DNA of 8,463 nucleotides from positions 1-8,463 of the forward strand of contig CAJLGN010000041.1 in NCBI GenBank assembly GCA_905206195.1, read 5' to 3'. Shown one piece after another: positions 1 to 6,016 of the stretch. The translations under genes were made by a program, and so were the position numbers. The first letter of the stretch is position 1. Each line of letters starts with the position of its first letter. The notes beneath the pieces are model-generated. The model ran no database searches and had not been told where the DNA came from. It saw only the letters and a program-made list of their open reading frames with translations. This stretch comes from an uncultured Roseburia sp. (GTDB lineage: Bacteria > Bacillota > Clostridia > Lachnospirales > Lachnospiraceae).

Positions 1-27
1 ATGATTTATATTTTACCATAGAAGACC

Positions 28-1005
28 TTGCTGTTATTAGCTATTTACAGAAAAAATTTCACACACTCGCTAAATAAGCACTTTGGTGCCTACCTTCCTG
101 TAATAAGTGAAAACGAAATCCGAAAAATATTCCCTGATATACAGTTTCCTGTATCAAAGGATTTTAAATCGGTGGAAATTTCATATTCTCTTTTAAATAA
201 ATCATTATTGTTAATCAATGAAATAACCGGAACAAAACCATTTGTAACAATCGATAAATTAGATGAGGATATTCGATTAGAAAATGATTCAGAAGCTATA
301 TCTTTATTTATTAAAGAATTACTCTGCAACAACGACCTTTGGCTTAACCCAAACATTCAGTTATTTATTGCTGTTTGGAAAATTCCTTTTTCTTCTTTAA
401 GTTCAACATTCCGCCGTTCAAAGCATTATACCTATGATATCAGTTGGGAAACAAACGAACTGGAGAACATTTTAAATCAACGTCTAAAAACATATTCTAA
501 TAGTCGAGTTTTAGATTATCGAACAATATTAGAAAAAGATGTGACCGAATCAACCATACATGAAATATTTAATTTGGCAAATTCTAATCCCAGAGATTTG
601 TGGGGATTATTAGATGAAATATTTAAAGCACAATTCATGCTTAATAAAAATCATTCACTTATTTCAAACACAGCCATTTTAAAAGGCATGGATTCTTTCG
701 TTAAAAACTTTTCTTTCTATGAATATTATCCTAGAAGAAAAAATGCAAGAAAAAATACTAATGACATTTATTCATACATAAAGTATCTATCACCGCTTAA
801 TAATACTGACGAATTCACTAATGATGAATTACGCTCGTGTGCTAATACAGGCGGATCTACAACGAACTATATTACAGGAATGATGAATATAGGTTTAGTC
901 AAGAAAACAGATTTAAAACGTGCCGGCGGAGCTGTAATATATAAAATAATTGATCCCAAAGTCACATATGCCATCTACCATAATATTGAAATTACTCATT
1001 CTTAA
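28..1005 (+). CDS. C-terminal part of a P-loop ATPase, 5'-incomplete and probably frameshifted
   Basis: The product resembles the second half of a STAND/AAA-like P-loop ATPase of the kind often annotated 'P-loop ATPase, Sll1717 family'; its cellular role is unknown. Visible are a Walker-B-like strand followed by acidic residues (FVTIDKLDED, about residues 73-82), a sensor-like strand with a following Arg pair (LFIAVWK... RRSK, about 108-132), an NPRDLWGLLDEI helix (about 187-198) typical of the lid, and a C-terminal winged-helix-like segment (about 268-300). No Walker A is present, although one should lie some 60-100 residues before Walker B, so the true N-terminus is left of the window. The only early start is a TTG at 28 with no convincing ribosome site, and an in-frame TAG lies at 19-21. 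Frame 3 is open from base 3 to 74 and reads protein-like, which suggests a one-base indel near the A6 run at 51-56. Codon use is far more AT-rich than in the neighbours, suggesting transfer. The family call is tentative. Confidence 0.6.
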   Translation: MLLLAIYRKNFTHSLNKHFGAYLPVISENEIRKIFPDIQFPVSKDFKSVEISYSLLNKSLLLINEITGTKPFVTIDKLDEDIRLENDSEAISLFIKELLCNNDLWLNPNIQLFIAVWKIPFSSLSSTFRRSKHYTYDISWETNELENILNQRLKTYSNSRVLDYRTILEKDVTESTIHEIFNLANSNPRDLWGLLDEIFKAQFMLNKNHSLISNTAILKGMDSFVKNFSFYEYYPRRKNARKNTNDIYSYIKYLSPLNNTDEFTNDELRSCANTGGSTTNYITGMMNIGLVKKTDLKRAGGAVIYKIIDPKVTYAIYHNIEITHS

Positions 1006-1040
1006 TCAATATTCAGGTATCAAAAAGGTATCACGCCATA

Positions 1041-1084
1041 CACAAAGAGCCGGAAAGTCCGCTGTTTATGCGGCTTCCCGGCTC
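1041..1084 (-). terminator. Intrinsic terminator of guaA
   Basis: Read on the minus strand, the arms GAGCCGGGAAGCCGC and GCGG-A-CTTTCCGGCTC pair almost completely: 15 pairs with one bulged A and one G·U, around a 7-base loop. The hairpin is followed by TTTGTG. It begins 8 bases after the guaA stop codon. On the plus strand the stem has an A·C mismatch and is followed by CCTGTTTACT, so it should mainly stop guaA transcription. It may also slow readthrough from the convergent ATPase gene. Confidence 0.85.
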
Positions 1085-1092
1085 CCTGTTTA

Positions 1093-2640
1093 CTATTCAA
1101 ACTCAATCGTTCCCGGCGGTTTACTCGTGAGATCATAAAATACCCGGTTCACGCCTCTGACCTCATTGATAATCCTGCTCATCACCGTCTGCAGCACCCC
1201 AAACGGAATCTCCGCCGCCTCGGCCGTCATAAAATCAATCGTATTGACCGCCCGAAGCGCCACCGCGTAATCATAAGTCCTCTCATCCCCCATAACCCCG
1301 ACGGAGCGCATATTGGTGAGCGCGGCAAAATACTGCCCGATGGATCGGTCCATACCTGCGTTTGCGACCTCCTCGCGGTAAATCGCATCCGCATCCTGCA
1401 CAATCCGCACCTTCTCAGCGGTCACCTCACCGATGATGCGAACACCGAGTCCTGGACCCGGGAACGGCTGGCGGAACACCAACTTCTCCGGGATGCCAAG
1501 CTCCAGCCCCGCCCTTCTCACCTCATCCTTGAATAGGCTGCGAAGCGGCTCAATAATCTCCTTGAAATCCACGCACTCCGGCAGACCGCCGACATTGTGG
1601 TGGGACTTAATCACCGCCGACTCTCCACCCAGACCGCTCTCCACTACGTCCGGGTAGATGGTTCCCTGCACCAGGAAATCCACAGCACCAATCTTCTTGG
1701 CCTCCTCCTCGAACACGCGGATGAACTCCTCGCCTATAATCCTTCGTTTCTGCTCTGGCTCGGTCACTCCCGCTAGCTTACCGTAAAAGCGCTCCTGCGC
1801 GTTGACCCGTATAAAATTCAGCTCATAGGAACCGCTGGGTCCAAAAATCTCCTCCACCTCATCGCCCTCATTTTTGCGGAGCAGACCGTGATCCACAAAA
1901 ACACAGGTCAACTGGTCACCGATCGCCTTCGCCAGCATGACGGCCGCCACAGAAGAGTCCACCCCTCCCGATAATGCACACAGCACCTTTCCATTTCCGA
2001 CCTTCTTGCGAATCTCCTGGATAGAATTTTCCACGAAATGATCCATTCTCCATGTTCCCGCACAACCACAGATACCGCGCACGAAGTTCTGAAGCATCTT
2101 CGTTCCCTCCTGGGTGTGAAGTACCTCCGGGTGAAACTGAATTGCGAAAAGCTTCTTCTCACAGTTTTCTGCCGCTGCCACCGGACAGTCTGCCGTGCGC
2201 GCTGCAATCTCAAATCCAGGTGCAATTTTTGAAATATAGTCAAAGTGGCTCATCCAGCAGGTCGTAGTCGGCGCCACGTTGGAAAACAGCGGGGAATCTG
2301 TCTCCACCATGACCTCCGCCTTCCCGTACTCGCGCACCGGCGCCTTCTCCACCTTTCCCCCAAGCACATGCATCATAAGCTGCGCCCCATAGCAGAGTCC
2401 CAACACCGGAATTCCAAGGTCAAAAAGTTCCTTCGTATAAGACGGTGAATCCGCCTCATAACAGCTGTTCGGCCCCCCGGTAAGGATGATTCCCCTGGGA
2501 TTCATCGCCTTGATCTGCGCGATATCCGTCCGGTAGGAATATATCTCACAGTAAACATTACATTCTCTGACACGCCGCGCAACCAGCTGATTGTATTGAC
2601 CCCCAAAATCAATGACGATCACTTTTTCTTCCACATTCAT
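1093..2640 (-). CDS. guaA: GMP synthase (glutamine-hydrolysing)
   Basis: Converts XMP, ATP and glutamine to GMP in the last step of guanine nucleotide synthesis; cytoplasmic. The 515-residue product is of normal family length. The N-terminal class I glutamine amidotransferase domain (about 1-195) has the nucleophile Cys83 in GLCYGAQ and the catalytic His170/Glu172 in FHPE. The ATP-pyrophosphatase domain follows, with its P-loop SGGVDSS at 224-230. The C-terminal dimerisation/XMP-binding domain carries [40 protein letters not shown] (in parts) and ends [11 protein letters not shown], close to the usual TSKPPATIEWE. The reading frame extends to 2706, but the start is placed at Met 2640 because GGAAGG lies 10 bases upstream, homology begins there, and the promoter -10 box sits at 2721-2726, leaving about 74 bases of leader. 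It appears to be a single-gene unit. All key residues are intact. Confidence 0.97.
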   Translation of the reverse strand: MNVEEKVIVIDFGGQYNQLVARRVRECNVYCEIYSYRTDIAQIKAMNPRGIILTGGPNSCYEADSPSYTKELFDLGIPVLGLCYGAQLMMHVLGGKVEKAPVREYGKAEVMVETDSPLFSNVAPTTTCWMSHFDYISKIAPGFEIAARTADCPVAAAENCEKKLFAIQFHPEVLHTQEGTKMLQNFVRGICGCAGTWRMDHFVENSIQEIRKKVGNGKVLCALSGGVDSSVAAVMLAKAIGDQLTCVFVDHGLLRKNEGDEVEEIFGPSGSYELNFIRVNAQERFYGKLAGVTEPEQKRRIIGEEFIRVFEEEAKKIGAVDFLVQGTIYPDVVESGLGGESAVIKSHHNVGGLPECVDFKEIIEPLRSLFKDEVRRAGLELGIPEKLVFRQPFPGPGLGVRIIGEVTAEKVRIVQDADAIYREEVANAGMDRSIGQYFAALTNMRSVGVMGDERTYDYAVALRAVNTIDFMTAEAAEIPFGVLQTVMSRIINEVRGVNRVFYDLTSKPPGTIEFE

Positions 2641-2650
2641 ACACTTATAT

Positions 2651-2656
2651 CCTTCC
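2651..2656 (-). promoter_or_regulatory. Ribosome binding site of guaA
   Basis: On the minus strand GGAAGG stands 10 bases before the ATG at 2640. It decides between this start and the in-frame ATG at 2706, which lies almost at the predicted transcription start and has no ribosome site. Confidence 0.7.
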
Positions 2657-2720
2657 AAAATTATTCGCGATACCACTGCCTTTTCACTGTTGCACAGACA
2701 GCACATTTCAATTTTCTGCT

Positions 2721-2749
2721 ATTATAAAATACGGACGCACGGTTTACAA
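2721..2749 (-). promoter_or_regulatory. Sigma-A-type promoter of guaA
   Basis: Minus-strand TTGTAA (bases 2744-2749 on the plus strand, 4 of 6 consensus) is separated by exactly 17 bases from a perfect TATAAT (2721-2726). Transcription would start near 2714, about 74 bases before the guaA ATG. A perfect 9-base inverted repeat, AAAATACGG at 2726-2734 and CCGTATTTT at 2768-2776, encloses the promoter and could be an operator. Confidence 0.75.
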
Positions 2750-2776
2750 GTTTTTTTCCCGCACAGCCCGTATTTT
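2726..2776. repeat. 9-bp perfect inverted repeat around the guaA promoter
   Basis: The arms AAAATACGG (2726-2734) and CCGTATTTT (2768-2776) are exact reverse complements 33 bases apart, with centres 42 bases apart. One arm overlaps the -10 box and the other lies just upstream of the -35 box. It could be a two-site operator for a purine-responsive repressor. It does not match the Bacillus PurR box in sequence or spacing. A weak terminator for the upstream cluster is the other option; that cluster has no better candidate after its last stop codon. Confidence 0.45.
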
Positions 2777-2794
2777 GTTACTTTCGCCAAAAAC

Positions 2795-3304
2795 CTACTC
2801 CCATTTTACAATTTTTTGTATCCTACTTGTGACTCTGGCCCCCAGCACGCCGATCGCGATGCCGGAGAGACTTCCGACCACCAAAAGCACAGGCAGATAA
2901 TAGATCAGACTGGCCGTCTTCACCACCCAAATTGCCATGATAATCTGCCCCACATTGTGGAACACCGCTCCTAAAACGCTCACGCCCGTGATGGACAAAA
3001 ACTTCGTCCGCCTCGCGATGACCATAACCGCGTAGCTGACAATCCCGCCGGCAAAGCTGTAGAGCGTGCTGGCCATGCCTGCAAACGTAATGCCCACCAG
3101 CACAATTCTTATCATGGACAAAAGAAACGTATCCCGCTCGCTCAGCGTGTACAGCGCCACCACAATGACAAGATTCGCCAGTCCAAGCTTCGCCCCCGGC
3201 ACACCCAGATTGACCGGAATCAAAAACTCCACATAGGAAAACACAAATGCCAAAGCGATCAAGAGTCCCAAATAAGCGATTTTTTTTGTAGACATACCCA
3301 TCAT
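2795..3304 (-). CDS. eetB: Gx transporter/ECF-S-like membrane protein, EetB-like
   Basis: A 169-residue integral membrane protein of the Gx transporter family, often labelled 'heptaprenyl diphosphate synthase component I' (Hpre_diP_synt_I). It has about five hydrophobic spans (roughly residues 8-30, 40-55, 60-98, 108-128 and 132-158), the family signature GAKLGLAN at 37-44 and HNVGQIIMA at 116-124. In FLEET loci the equivalent, EetB, is needed for electron transfer to extracellular acceptors, but its mechanism is unknown. The name suggesting a prenyl synthase subunit is probably wrong, since the catalytic polyprenyl synthase in this cluster has all its own motifs. The start is uncertain: ATG at 3304, 3301 or 3295 are all possible, and MSTKK from 3295 would also give a normal N-terminus. 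It begins 7 bases after the eetA-like stop, so the two are co-translated. It is the last gene of the cluster, and no clear terminator follows. Confidence 0.88.
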   Translation of the reverse strand: MMGMSTKKIAYLGLLIALAFVFSYVEFLIPVNLGVPGAKLGLANLVIVVALYTLSERDTFLLSMIRIVLVGITFAGMASTLYSFAGGIVSYAVMVIARRTKFLSITGVSVLGAVFHNVGQIIMAIWVVKTASLIYYLPVLLVVGSLSGIAIGVLGARVTSRIQKIVKWE

Positions 3305-3311
3305 CCGCTTT

Positions 3312-3698
3312 CTAATTTGTCATAGAATCCACATCGGATTCCTCTCCGTTTTGAATTTCCACCACCACCTTATTGGGCAGACAGACGATCGTCTCATTCT
3401 TCCTGCTCACCGGACGGTGATCGACACAGATTCCATCCGGACAGGAAGCCTCGGTGATATCGGCTTTCCCATCCCGGATTTCCAGGATATTGTAGGAGCC
3501 GTCCGGCAGTTCTATTTTCTCTGTGACATCCGCATTCAACGGAAAACGGCCATACTCTGCCTCCCCCACCTTCACGACTGCCACAGCTTCTCTCGTATTC
3601 ATTCCTTGGTAATACCGGATGCCAAAATAGGACGCAAGCGCCACCGCCAGTATTGCCATGATTAGAATCACATCTTTTTTTCCGGTTTTTTTCTCCAT
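3312..3698 (-). CDS. eetA: NusG domain II-containing membrane-anchored protein, EetA-like
   Basis: A 128-residue protein with one N-terminal membrane span (about residues 9-26) and an outward-facing NusG domain II (about 40-116). The family hallmark is clear: SCPDGICVDH at 85-94 and VCLPNK at 105-110, giving Cys86, Cys91, His94 and Cys106. Despite the name it is not a transcription factor and lacks the NusG NGN and KOW domains. In FLEET loci this type of protein (EetA) is paired with EetB and is needed for electrons to leave the membrane; the chemistry is not known. The start at 3698 is supported by GAGGGAG directly upstream. It begins 17 bases after the fmnB-like stop and ends 7 bases before the eetB-like gene, so the three probably form one transcript. 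Confidence 0.88.
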   Translation of the reverse strand: MEKKTGKKDVILIMAILAVALASYFGIRYYQGMNTREAVAVVKVGEAEYGRFPLNADVTEKIELPDGSYNILEIRDGKADITEASCPDGICVDHRPVSRKNETIVCLPNKVVVEIQNGEESDVDSMTN

Positions 3699-3715
3699 CT
3701 TCTCCCTCTGCTTTT

Positions 3716-4771
3716 CTACTGTGCAACATACTGCTCAAAACTTTCGGAATACCGGATACTTCCATCTCCAAAAATCCACATCGCCTCCACGCCATCCATC
3801 CCGTTGACAAAGGCGAGTCCCTCGTCAAACGGCATATTGTAGAGGGAGGTCGAGAGCGCATCCGCCATCCCGGAATCCGCAGTGATGATCGACACCGACG
3901 CAAAATAATCTGCGGGCATCAGCGTGTCCGGGTCTATGATATGACAATACCGGACGCCATCCACGGTGTAGTAGCGCTGATAATTGCCGCTTGTGACCAC
4001 ACACGCATCCCGCACATCCACCTTTTTCACGTACGCCTCCTCACTGCTTAGGTCAGGATTTTGGATCCCAAGCCTCCAAGCTGTCCCTTTTTGCTTTTCC
4101 CCCACAGCACAGACATTCCCCCCGACGCTTAAGAGTACATTCTCCATTCCGATCTCTCTGGCGTACTCCGCGACGCGCTGCACGGCGTAACCCTTTCCAA
4201 TACTCCCCACATCCAGGGACATTTCCGGATCGCTCAGGTAAACCGTGGACGCCTCCTCGTCGATAATAATGTCCCCGATATCCATGTGTGCGGATGCATT
4301 TTCAAGCTCGTCCATCGGCGGAAGCTTGGCATCCAATGGACTGTTCACCCCAGCCTCCCTGTAATCGTGCCAGATGGAAAGCACGCTTCCCATAGCGATA
4401 TTGGTCTGCCCCTGAGTCTGCTCATACATATCCTTACTGAATTGTAACAGACCAATGATTTCCCGGTCAACCACAATCGGGGCAATTCCCGCATTGTCAT
4501 TGATCGTCTTGATGTTATTAATTCCCTCATAGTTATGATAAATATCATACAACTGATTGTAATAGACCAGCTTTTCTTTTAACAGCTCCACCTGAGCCGT
4601 AAACTCCTCCTCGCCCGTCGCATACCCTACAACATCTGTCTTTGTGTCAAATACATCCAGAAATGTCGCCGTATATCTCACCATCTCATTTTTATTCTGA
4701 TACCTTGCCGCCAGCAGAGCGAGCAGCACGACCGCGACTGCAAGAATTCCCGCTTTCTTTTTCCTGTTCAT
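3716..4771 (-). CDS. fmnB: ApbE-family FAD:protein FMN transferase, FmnB-like
   Basis: Transfers FMN from FAD to Ser/Thr residues of exported flavoproteins; the likely substrate is the neighbouring PplA-like lipoprotein. The 351-residue product has an N-terminal hydrophobic segment (about residues 7-22) after a basic MNRKKK, then the ApbE fold. Diagnostic motifs are SLDVGSIGKGY (185-195), SVGGN (215-219), SGNYQRYY (261-268), HIIDPDT (277-283) and the Mg-binding DSGMADALSTSL (299-310). No lipobox cysteine follows the hydrophobic segment, so the enzyme is probably held by an uncleaved signal anchor with its active site outside. The frame is open to 4825, but the start at 4771 is preferred: the upstream extension (QTGGVPRRGLLHRGKG) would translate a hairpin and lacks any signal-peptide character, while AAAGGAAGT precedes 4771. 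A terminator-like structure lies between this gene and pplA. Confidence 0.93.
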   Translation of the reverse strand: MNRKKKAGILAVAVVLLALLAARYQNKNEMVRYTATFLDVFDTKTDVVGYATGEEEFTAQVELLKEKLVYYNQLYDIYHNYEGINNIKTINDNAGIAPIVVDREIIGLLQFSKDMYEQTQGQTNIAMGSVLSIWHDYREAGVNSPLDAKLPPMDELENASAHMDIGDIIIDEEASTVYLSDPEMSLDVGSIGKGYAVQRVAEYAREIGMENVLLSVGGNVCAVGEKQKGTAWRLGIQNPDLSSEEAYVKKVDVRDACVVTSGNYQRYYTVDGVRYCHIIDPDTLMPADYFASVSIITADSGMADALSTSLYNMPFDEGLAFVNGMDGVEAMWIFGDGSIRYSESFEQYVAQ

Positions 4772-4795
4772 ACTTCCTTTTCCCCTGTGCAAAAG

Positions 4796-4808
4796 CCCGC
4801 GCCGCGGG
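4796..4808 (-). terminator. Second, short terminator-like hairpin before fmnB
   Basis: CCCGC-GGC-GCGGG on the minus strand forms a 5-pair all-GC stem followed by CTTTTGCA. It is too short to be a strong terminator by itself. It sits right after the larger hairpin at 4824-4856 and shares the tail TTTTGCA. It ends about 25 bases before the fmnB start, so it could also affect access to that ribosome site. Confidence 0.4.
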
Positions 4809-4823
4809 ACACCTCCTGTTTGC

Positions 4824-4856
4824 AAAAGAGGAGCGCGCGTAAACGCACACTCCCCT
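4824..4856 (-). terminator. Intrinsic terminator or attenuator after pplA
   Basis: On the minus strand AGGGGAGTGTGCG and CGCGCGCTCCTCT pair over 13 bases (including three G·U pairs) around the tetraloop TTTA. They are followed by TTTGCA, so the U-run including the last stem base is four. It lies 22 bases after the pplA stop. With such a short U-run, partial readthrough is likely, which would make pplA mRNA more abundant than fmnB-eetA-eetB mRNA. Confidence 0.7.
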
Positions 4857-4878
4857 GGCGACTCATTATCGTTGTATC

Positions 4879-5955
4879 TTATTTTGCGTTGTCAACCGCT
4901 TTTGTGATTGCCGTGTTGAAATCTCCAACATGGATGGTCACGGAAGCCGCAAGATCCGCGTCAGAAGGAACTCCCTCTGTCAATGCAATCCCGTTCACTT
5001 CGTCTACCGTTTTGCCAACTGCATACTGCGCAAATGCCGCAGCCTGCTCGTTCCACTCCTTGCCGATGGAGGAGGCCACCTTCATTCCAAAAGCGTCGCC
5101 CAATTCGTTCTTTGACGGAACCTGCGCCGCAATATCAGACGTAATCTTACCAGCCGCATCGAATGTCACTCTCGGCTGAACTGCATCGATGGTTGCGCTT
5201 GTGATCTTGCCCTCACCGTTTACAGTCAGTGCAGTCGCAGTCGTGTAAGGTACCGCCGTTCCGTCTGTGGACTGATTGATATTTGCAGTCACGCCGAGGC
5301 CGAGCTTATCGCCAGCCTGTGCACCCATGTCTGCCGCGTTGTTGACCGCTTTTGCAACAATAGCCTGAAGACCACCGATACGGATGGTGCAGGACGCAAG
5401 TAATTCCTCATCTGTCGCAATGCCCGCTTCGCTCACCGCGATTCCAAGTACCTCATCCGCTGTCTTACCCACGCAGTAGGCTGCAAATCCGTCTGCCTGC
5501 TCATTCCACTCCTTGCCGATCGGAGAGGCCTCTCCCATGCCGTAATCTGTGCCTAACTCCTGCTTGCCCACAAACTCTTTCGCGAGATCTGATGTGATCT
5601 TTCCGTCTGTTCCGAAATTTACAGCGGCCTCTGTGCCATCGATCATACACTCCACGATTTTTCCGTCCGCATCAACCGTAACTGCGGCGATCGTCACATT
5701 TGCCTGCACAAGGCCCTCTGCATCCGCCGCTGCATCCTTGGAGTTTGACAAACTTGTGCTCAGCGCGAGACCAGTCTTTAATCCCCCCTCCGCAACTACT
5801 GTGCCATTTCCCGCTGTCTGACTCTCAGTTCCTGCCACTGCCTGGTTGTTTGCAGCTCCTGTGTTCTGTCCTGCGTCCTTCGCTTCACCGCAGCCTGCTG
5901 CCAGAGAAGACACGGTAAGTACCAGTCCTAATAATAACGCGATTCTCTTTTTCAT
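4879..5955 (-). CDS. pplA: FMN-binding lipoprotein with two tandem repeats, PplA-like
   Basis: The probable extracellular flavoprotein of the electron-transfer chain. The 358-residue product begins with a lipoprotein signal: MKKR, a hydrophobic core, and lipobox LAAGC with Cys22. A low-complexity Ala/Gly/Gln/Thr linker follows (about 23-57), then two homologous FMN-binding repeats (about 58-207 and 216-358). Each contains DGKITSD or AGKITSD, IGKEWNEQA (147-154 and 298-305), VGKT-DEV-GIA, and a closing A-S-x-T-I segment with Thr190 and Thr340, exactly 150 residues apart. By position these threonines correspond to the flavinylated Thr of FMN-binding domains and are the likely targets of the ApbE-type enzyme encoded next. 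The canonical SGAT motif is absent, as seems usual for this subfamily. GAGAGGG lies 8 bases before the ATG. The gene starts 61 bases after dmkB, and a hairpin follows it. Listeria PplA has the same two-domain design. Confidence 0.93.
   Translation of the reverse strand: MKKRIALLLGLVLTVSSLAAGCGEAKDAGQNTGAANNQAVAGTESQTAGNGTVVAEGGLKTGLALSTSLSNSKDAAADAEGLVQANVTIAAVTVDADGKIVECMIDGTEAAVNFGTDGKITSDLAKEFVGKQELGTDYGMGEASPIGKEWNEQADGFAAYCVGKTADEVLGIAVSEAGIATDEELLASCTIRIGGLQAIVAKAVNNAADMGAQAGDKLGLGVTANINQSTDGTAVPYTTATALTVNGEGKITSATIDAVQPRVTFDAAGKITSDIAAQVPSKNELGDAFGMKVASSIGKEWNEQAAAFAQYAVGKTVDEVNGIALTEGVPSDADLAASVTIHVGDFNTAITKAVDNAK
5043..5520. repeat. Near-identical 25-bp direct repeat within pplA
   Basis: The stretch at 5043-5067 recurs at 5496-5520 with one mismatch (position 5050 G versus 5503 A), 453 bases apart, equal to 151 codons. 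It encodes IGKEWNEQA in both FMN-binding repeats. It reflects internal duplication of the domain, with this motif under strong constraint or kept alike by gene conversion. Confidence 0.8.
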
Positions 5956-6016
5956 AAATCATTCCCTCTCTTTTTGTTGATTTTATCTTTCACCGGCCTT
6001 GCGGCTGGAAAAATAA

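Noticed and set aside
48..57. Programmed ribosomal frameshift at CAGAAAAAATTT
   Set aside because: The needed shift is +1, there is no downstream pseudoknot that I can see, and loss of Walker A from the window makes gene decay or a sequence error simpler.
950..1138. Small plus-strand open frame bridging the ATPase end and guaA
   Set aside because: It runs through the terminator hairpin and the guaA 3' end, lacks a ribosome site and has no protein-like features.
2641..2706. Longer guaA start at 2706, adding 22 residues
   Set aside because: The extra residues ([10 protein letters not shown]...) have no family match, no ribosome site precedes them, and the start would fall within a few bases of the predicted transcription start.
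2641..2714. Purine riboswitch in the guaA leader
   Set aside because: The leader is only about 74 bases and shows no three-stem purine aptamer core or terminator alternative.
2795..3304. Heptaprenyl diphosphate synthase subunit as a literal function
   Set aside because: The protein is an all-membrane Gx/ECF-S-like protein with no prenyl synthase motif; the catalytic enzyme is the separate gene at 6017-6976.
3394..3903. 169-residue minus-strand open frame overlapping fmnB and eetA
   Set aside because: Arg/Trp/Cys-rich out-of-frame shadow spanning two well-supported genes.
4772..4825. Longer fmnB start at 4825, adding 18 residues
   Set aside because: The extension is encoded by a GC hairpin and puts non-signal sequence ahead of a normal basic-hydrophobic N-terminus; the start at 4771 is better supported.
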